Shown here: positions 62,084 through 64,000 of the stretch, in pieces
How positions within the stretch are numbered: the stretch's first letter is position 1
Layout: each line of letters starts with the position of its first letter
NCBI RefSeq assembly: GCF_039555325.1
Contig: NZ_CP154608.1
Span: forward strand, 310,001 to 374,000
DNA length: 64,000 nt
Direction of reading: 5' to 3'
Origin: Sphingomicrobium sp. XHP0239
GTDB lineage: Bacteria; Pseudomonadota; Alphaproteobacteria; Sphingomonadales; Sphingomonadaceae
Notes under the pieces: model-generated
Databases searched by the model: none
Seen by the model: the letters and a program-made list of their open reading frames with translations, nothing else
Told to the model about the DNA's origin: nothing
Translations under genes and position numbers: made by a program

Positions 62084-62514
62084 CGCGCTTCGCGGGTTAT
62101 GCCGCGCTGTTCGACCTGCCCGATGCCGGGGGCGACGTGATCGCGCGGGGCGCCTTCGCGCGCAGCCTGGCGACGAGCGGGGGCAGGGTGCCGCTGCTGA
62201 TCCAGCATCGTGGCGGAGTCATCGCGGGCGAGATCGAGACGCTGGCGGAGGACGAGCGGGGGCTGCGCGTGATCGCGCGGCTGGGCCGACACGCGGCGGG
62301 GCGGTCGGCGCGGCGGTTGCTGAAGGCGGGAAAACTGAACGGATTGAGCTTCGGCTATCGCACGACGCGGGCCGGAAGAGCGGGCCCGCACCGGCGGCTC
62401 GACGAGGTGGAGCTTGTCGAGGTGAGCCTGGTCGCGAGGCCGATGCAGCCACGGGCGCGGGTGCACAAAATCGAGGAGGACGATGGTGAAATTGGAGACC
62501 AAAATGGCGAATGA
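62080..62514 (+). CDS. HK97 family prohead protease (GTA g4-type)
   Basis: A 144-residue maturation protease. It opens TRFAGYAALFDLPDAGGD, with the catalytic His in LLIQHRGGVIAGE and Ser in LNGLSFGYRT; the short C-terminus DEVELVEVSLVARPMQP fits. It trims the capsid protein's scaffolding arm during head assembly. A GTG overlaps the previous stop. It overlaps the capsid gene by 32 bp. Confidence 0.92.
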   Translation: MTRFAGYAALFDLPDAGGDVIARGAFARSLATSGGRVPLLIQHRGGVIAGEIETLAEDERGLRVIARLGRHAAGRSARRLLKAGKLNGLSFGYRTTRAGRAGPHRRLDEVELVEVSLVARPMQPRARVHKIEEDDGEIGDQNGE

Positions 62515-63601
62515 GACATTGCTGGCGAGCTTCGAGGACGGGACTTCGGTCGAGGTCGCGGCGCTCAAGGACGAAGTCGCGGCGCTGAAGCGACGGATGG
62601 CGGGGTCGGCGGAGCGCGTCGCGCTGGGCGAGACCAAATCGGCGGCGGCGAGCGGGTTTTCGGATCGCTACCTGCGGCGCGGCGATGCGGGCGGGCTGGA
62701 AGCGAAGAGCCTGGAATCGAACGATGCGCTGGGCGGCTATGCCGTCCCGCAGGAGATCGACGGCAAGATCGACGCGACGCTGAAAGCGATTTCACCCATC
62801 CGTTCGATCGCCAATGTGGTCACCGTCGGAAGCGCGGGCTATCGCAAGCTGGTGGCGTCGGGCGGAACGCCGTCGGGATGGGCCAATTTCGAGGAAGCAC
62901 GTCCCGAAACGGCGACGCCGACGTTCCACGAGATCGTGCCGGCGTCGGGCGAACTGTTCGCCAATCCGGCGGCGACGCAGCAGATGCTGGACGATGCGGT
63001 GTTCGACGTCGAGAGCTGGCTGGCCGAGGAGGTGGCGACCGAATTCGCGCGCGCCGAGGGGGCCGCCTTCGTCAACGGGACGGGCGTGAACCAACCGTTG
63101 GGGTTCCTTTCCTCGCCGGTTTCGGCGAACGGCGACGGCAGCCGCGCGATGGGCACGTTGCAGACGGTGGGAACGAGCGTGGCGGGCGGTTTTCCCGCGA
63201 GCGATCCCGGCGACGTGCTGCTGGACCTGATCCAGACGCTGAAGCAGCCGTATCGGCAGGGCGCGGTGTTCGTGATGAACAGTTCGACCGCGGCCACGAT
63301 CCGCAAGTTCAAGACCGACGACGGTGCCTATATCTGGCAACCCGGGCTGCAGGCGGGCGTGCCGTCGAGCCTGCTCGGCTATCCGGTGATCGAGGCCGAG
63401 GACATGCCCGATATCGCAAGCGGCAGCCTGTCGATCGCGTTCGGCAACTTCAAGGCGGGCTATACCATCGCCGATCGCGGCGAGACGGTGGTGCTGCGCG
63501 ATCCCTATACCAACAAGCCGTTCGTGCATTTCTACGCGACGCGACGGATCGGGGGTCAGGTAACCAATTCGGAGAGCATCAAGCTCCTCGAATTCGCCTG
63601 A
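62483..63601 (+). CDS. HK97-fold major capsid protein (GTA g5-type)
   Basis: A 372-residue capsid protein. The N-terminal coiled coil (VEVAALKDEVAALKRRM) is the scaffolding delta domain removed by the protease, probably before about residue 75 (ESNDALGGYAVPQE). The HK97 core follows, with VVTVGSAGYRKLVASGG, EVATEFARAEGAAFVNGTGVNQP (read in parts) and FGNFKAGYTIADRGE. GAGGAGGAC before ATG 62483 supports that start; ATG at 62504 is possible. A strong hairpin follows. Confidence 0.94.
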   Translation: MVKLETKMANETLLASFEDGTSVEVAALKDEVAALKRRMAGSAERVALGETKSAAASGFSDRYLRRGDAGGLEAKSLESNDALGGYAVPQEIDGKIDATLKAISPIRSIANVVTVGSAGYRKLVASGGTPSGWANFEEARPETATPTFHEIVPASGELFANPAATQQMLDDAVFDVESWLAEEVATEFARAEGAAFVNGTGVNQPLGFLSSPVSANGDGSRAMGTLQTVGTSVAGGFPASDPGDVLLDLIQTLKQPYRQGAVFVMNSSTAATIRKFKTDDGAYIWQPGLQAGVPSSLLGYPVIEAEDMPDIASGSLSIAFGNFKAGYTIADRGETVVLRDPYTNKPFVHFYATRRIGGQVTNSESIKLLEFA

Positions 63602-63610
63602 TCATCCGTA

Positions 63611-63650
63611 GGCGGTGGGCGGGATATGCCCCCGATGCCCGCCCGCCGCC
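63611..63650 (+). terminator. GC-rich hairpin after the capsid gene
   Basis: GGCGGTGGGCGGG pairs with CCCGCCCGCCGCC (one GU) across a 14-nt loop, beginning nine bases after the capsid stop. The following GCTTTCC has a short T run. It may be a partial terminator, setting capsid mRNA above that of the next genes. Confidence 0.55.
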
Positions 63651-63734
63651 GCTTTCCAGTCTCGCTGGTTCGAGACATGACGCCCCTCGGCTTCGTTCGG
63701 GACGAACGGGGGAGGCTATTCGTGGAAGACGCCT

Positions 63735-64000
63735 ATGACCGATGTGAAGTTTGCCGATCTGGTTCGTGAGACGACCACGACGAGCGGCACCGACAATCTG
63801 ATCCTGAAGGGGCCGCCGGCGGGCTATCGCGCGTTCGCCGATGCGCTGGAGCCGGGAGACGAATTCTATTATTCGATCGTCAACCAGTCGCGACCCGACG
63901 AGACCGAGACGGGTGTCGGCCGGCTGGAGGGCGATGGAACGATCGCGCGGACGCCGACGAGCGGAGAGGCGACCGATTTCTCGAACGGCGCGAAACAGGT
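63735..64000 (+). CDS. putative phage/GTA structural protein, N-terminus only (window edge)
   Basis: An ORF starting ATG at 63735 reads open to the window edge (88 residues). It begins MTDVKFADLVRETTTTSG and contains YRAFADALEPGDEFYYSI, VGRLEGDGTIARTPTSG and ATDFSNGAKQV. This pattern is common at the N-terminus of phage tail, spike and fibre proteins. It follows the capsid gene after a 133-bp gap, where RcGTA has the head-tail connector g6. The rest lies beyond 64000. Confidence 0.72.
   Translation, partial: MTDVKFADLVRETTTTSGTDNLILKGPPAGYRAFADALEPGDEFYYSIVNQSRPDETETGVGRLEGDGTIARTPTSGEATDFSNGAKQ

Noticed and set aside
58735..64000. Intact prophage
   Set aside because: No integrase, repressor, replication or lysis gene is visible; the order and overlaps match the GTA head cluster. 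Extension beyond the window could still change this.

Overview
The window is about 64 kb of GC-rich, densely packed bacterial chromosome. Gene content points to an alphaproteobacterium, most likely Sphingomonadales. The supporting signs are a PopZ-like protein beside valS, a cysteine-free HemB, an AstA/AstB arginine-succinylation operon, an HWE-type sensor kinase, an NDUFAF5/BioC-like methyltransferase beside comF, and the head genes of an RcGTA-like gene transfer agent (GTA). The taxonomic call is inference; there is no rRNA in the window. Neighbouring genes often share their start/stop codons (ATGA, GTGA, TTGA), and four convergent gene pairs share their stop codons over 4 bp.

Layout. 1-7 kb: partial selO, an alpha/beta hydrolase, a copper-delivery pair for cytochrome oxidase (SCO1-like and PCuAC), a membrane diguanylate cyclase, a PhoD-type phosphatase, an Fpg/Nei glycosylase and tRNA-Cys. 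7-18 kb: a forward run with a degenerate Pcm-like protein, TolC, PopZ-like, S9 peptidase, valS, hemB, an APC permease and a GNAT acetyltransferase, then a reverse lipoprotein. 18-23 kb: tRNA-Arg(ACG) with promoter and terminator, two small proteins of unknown function, and a reverse operon nudix - M20 peptidase - astA - astB. 23-30 kb: korA, a 36-residue membrane microprotein and korB, then a DUF457 membrane protein, photolyase, cfa and a small exported protein. 30-35 kb: purF with an SDR gene, a small DUF7218-like protein, a lipoprotein, and a MerR regulator with its acyl-CoA dehydrogenase behind a near-consensus promoter that contains a palindromic operator. 35-40 kb (reverse): PAS-GGDEF-EAL-PilZ protein, MFS transporter, alpha/beta hydrolase. 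40-46 kb: radA, cvpA, cysS, a NifU-like scaffold and a Kef-type antiporter. 46-47.6 kb (reverse): aroB and aroK. 47.6-53 kb: a small membrane protein, a large exported protein of unknown function with a Pro-Thr linker, xerD, accA and an M48 metalloprotease with LysM. 53-58.4 kb: Flp pilin, methyltransferase, comF, grxC, a nitrilase-family amidase, tRNA-Arg(CCT), folE and an HWE histidine kinase.

58.6-64 kb holds a phage-head module in the order small terminase, large terminase, portal, small g3.5-like membrane protein, HK97 prohead protease, HK97 capsid, then a partial structural protein. The order and tight overlaps match the RcGTA head cluster. No integrase, repressor or attachment site is visible, so a domesticated gene transfer agent is favoured over a recent prophage; the tail genes lie beyond the window.

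Most of the sequence is housekeeping. The points I consider most worth a second look are the korA/korB microprotein, the operator-in-promoter at merR, the GTA module with its promoter palindrome and unusual gene after the capsid, the missing start codon of the nudix gene beside a REP-like palindrome, the M20 peptidase in the AST operon, the two methyltransferase-like proteins with eroded SAM motifs, and the large unknown exported protein ahead of xerD. I found no CRISPR array, insertion sequence or convincing undescribed multi-gene defence system.
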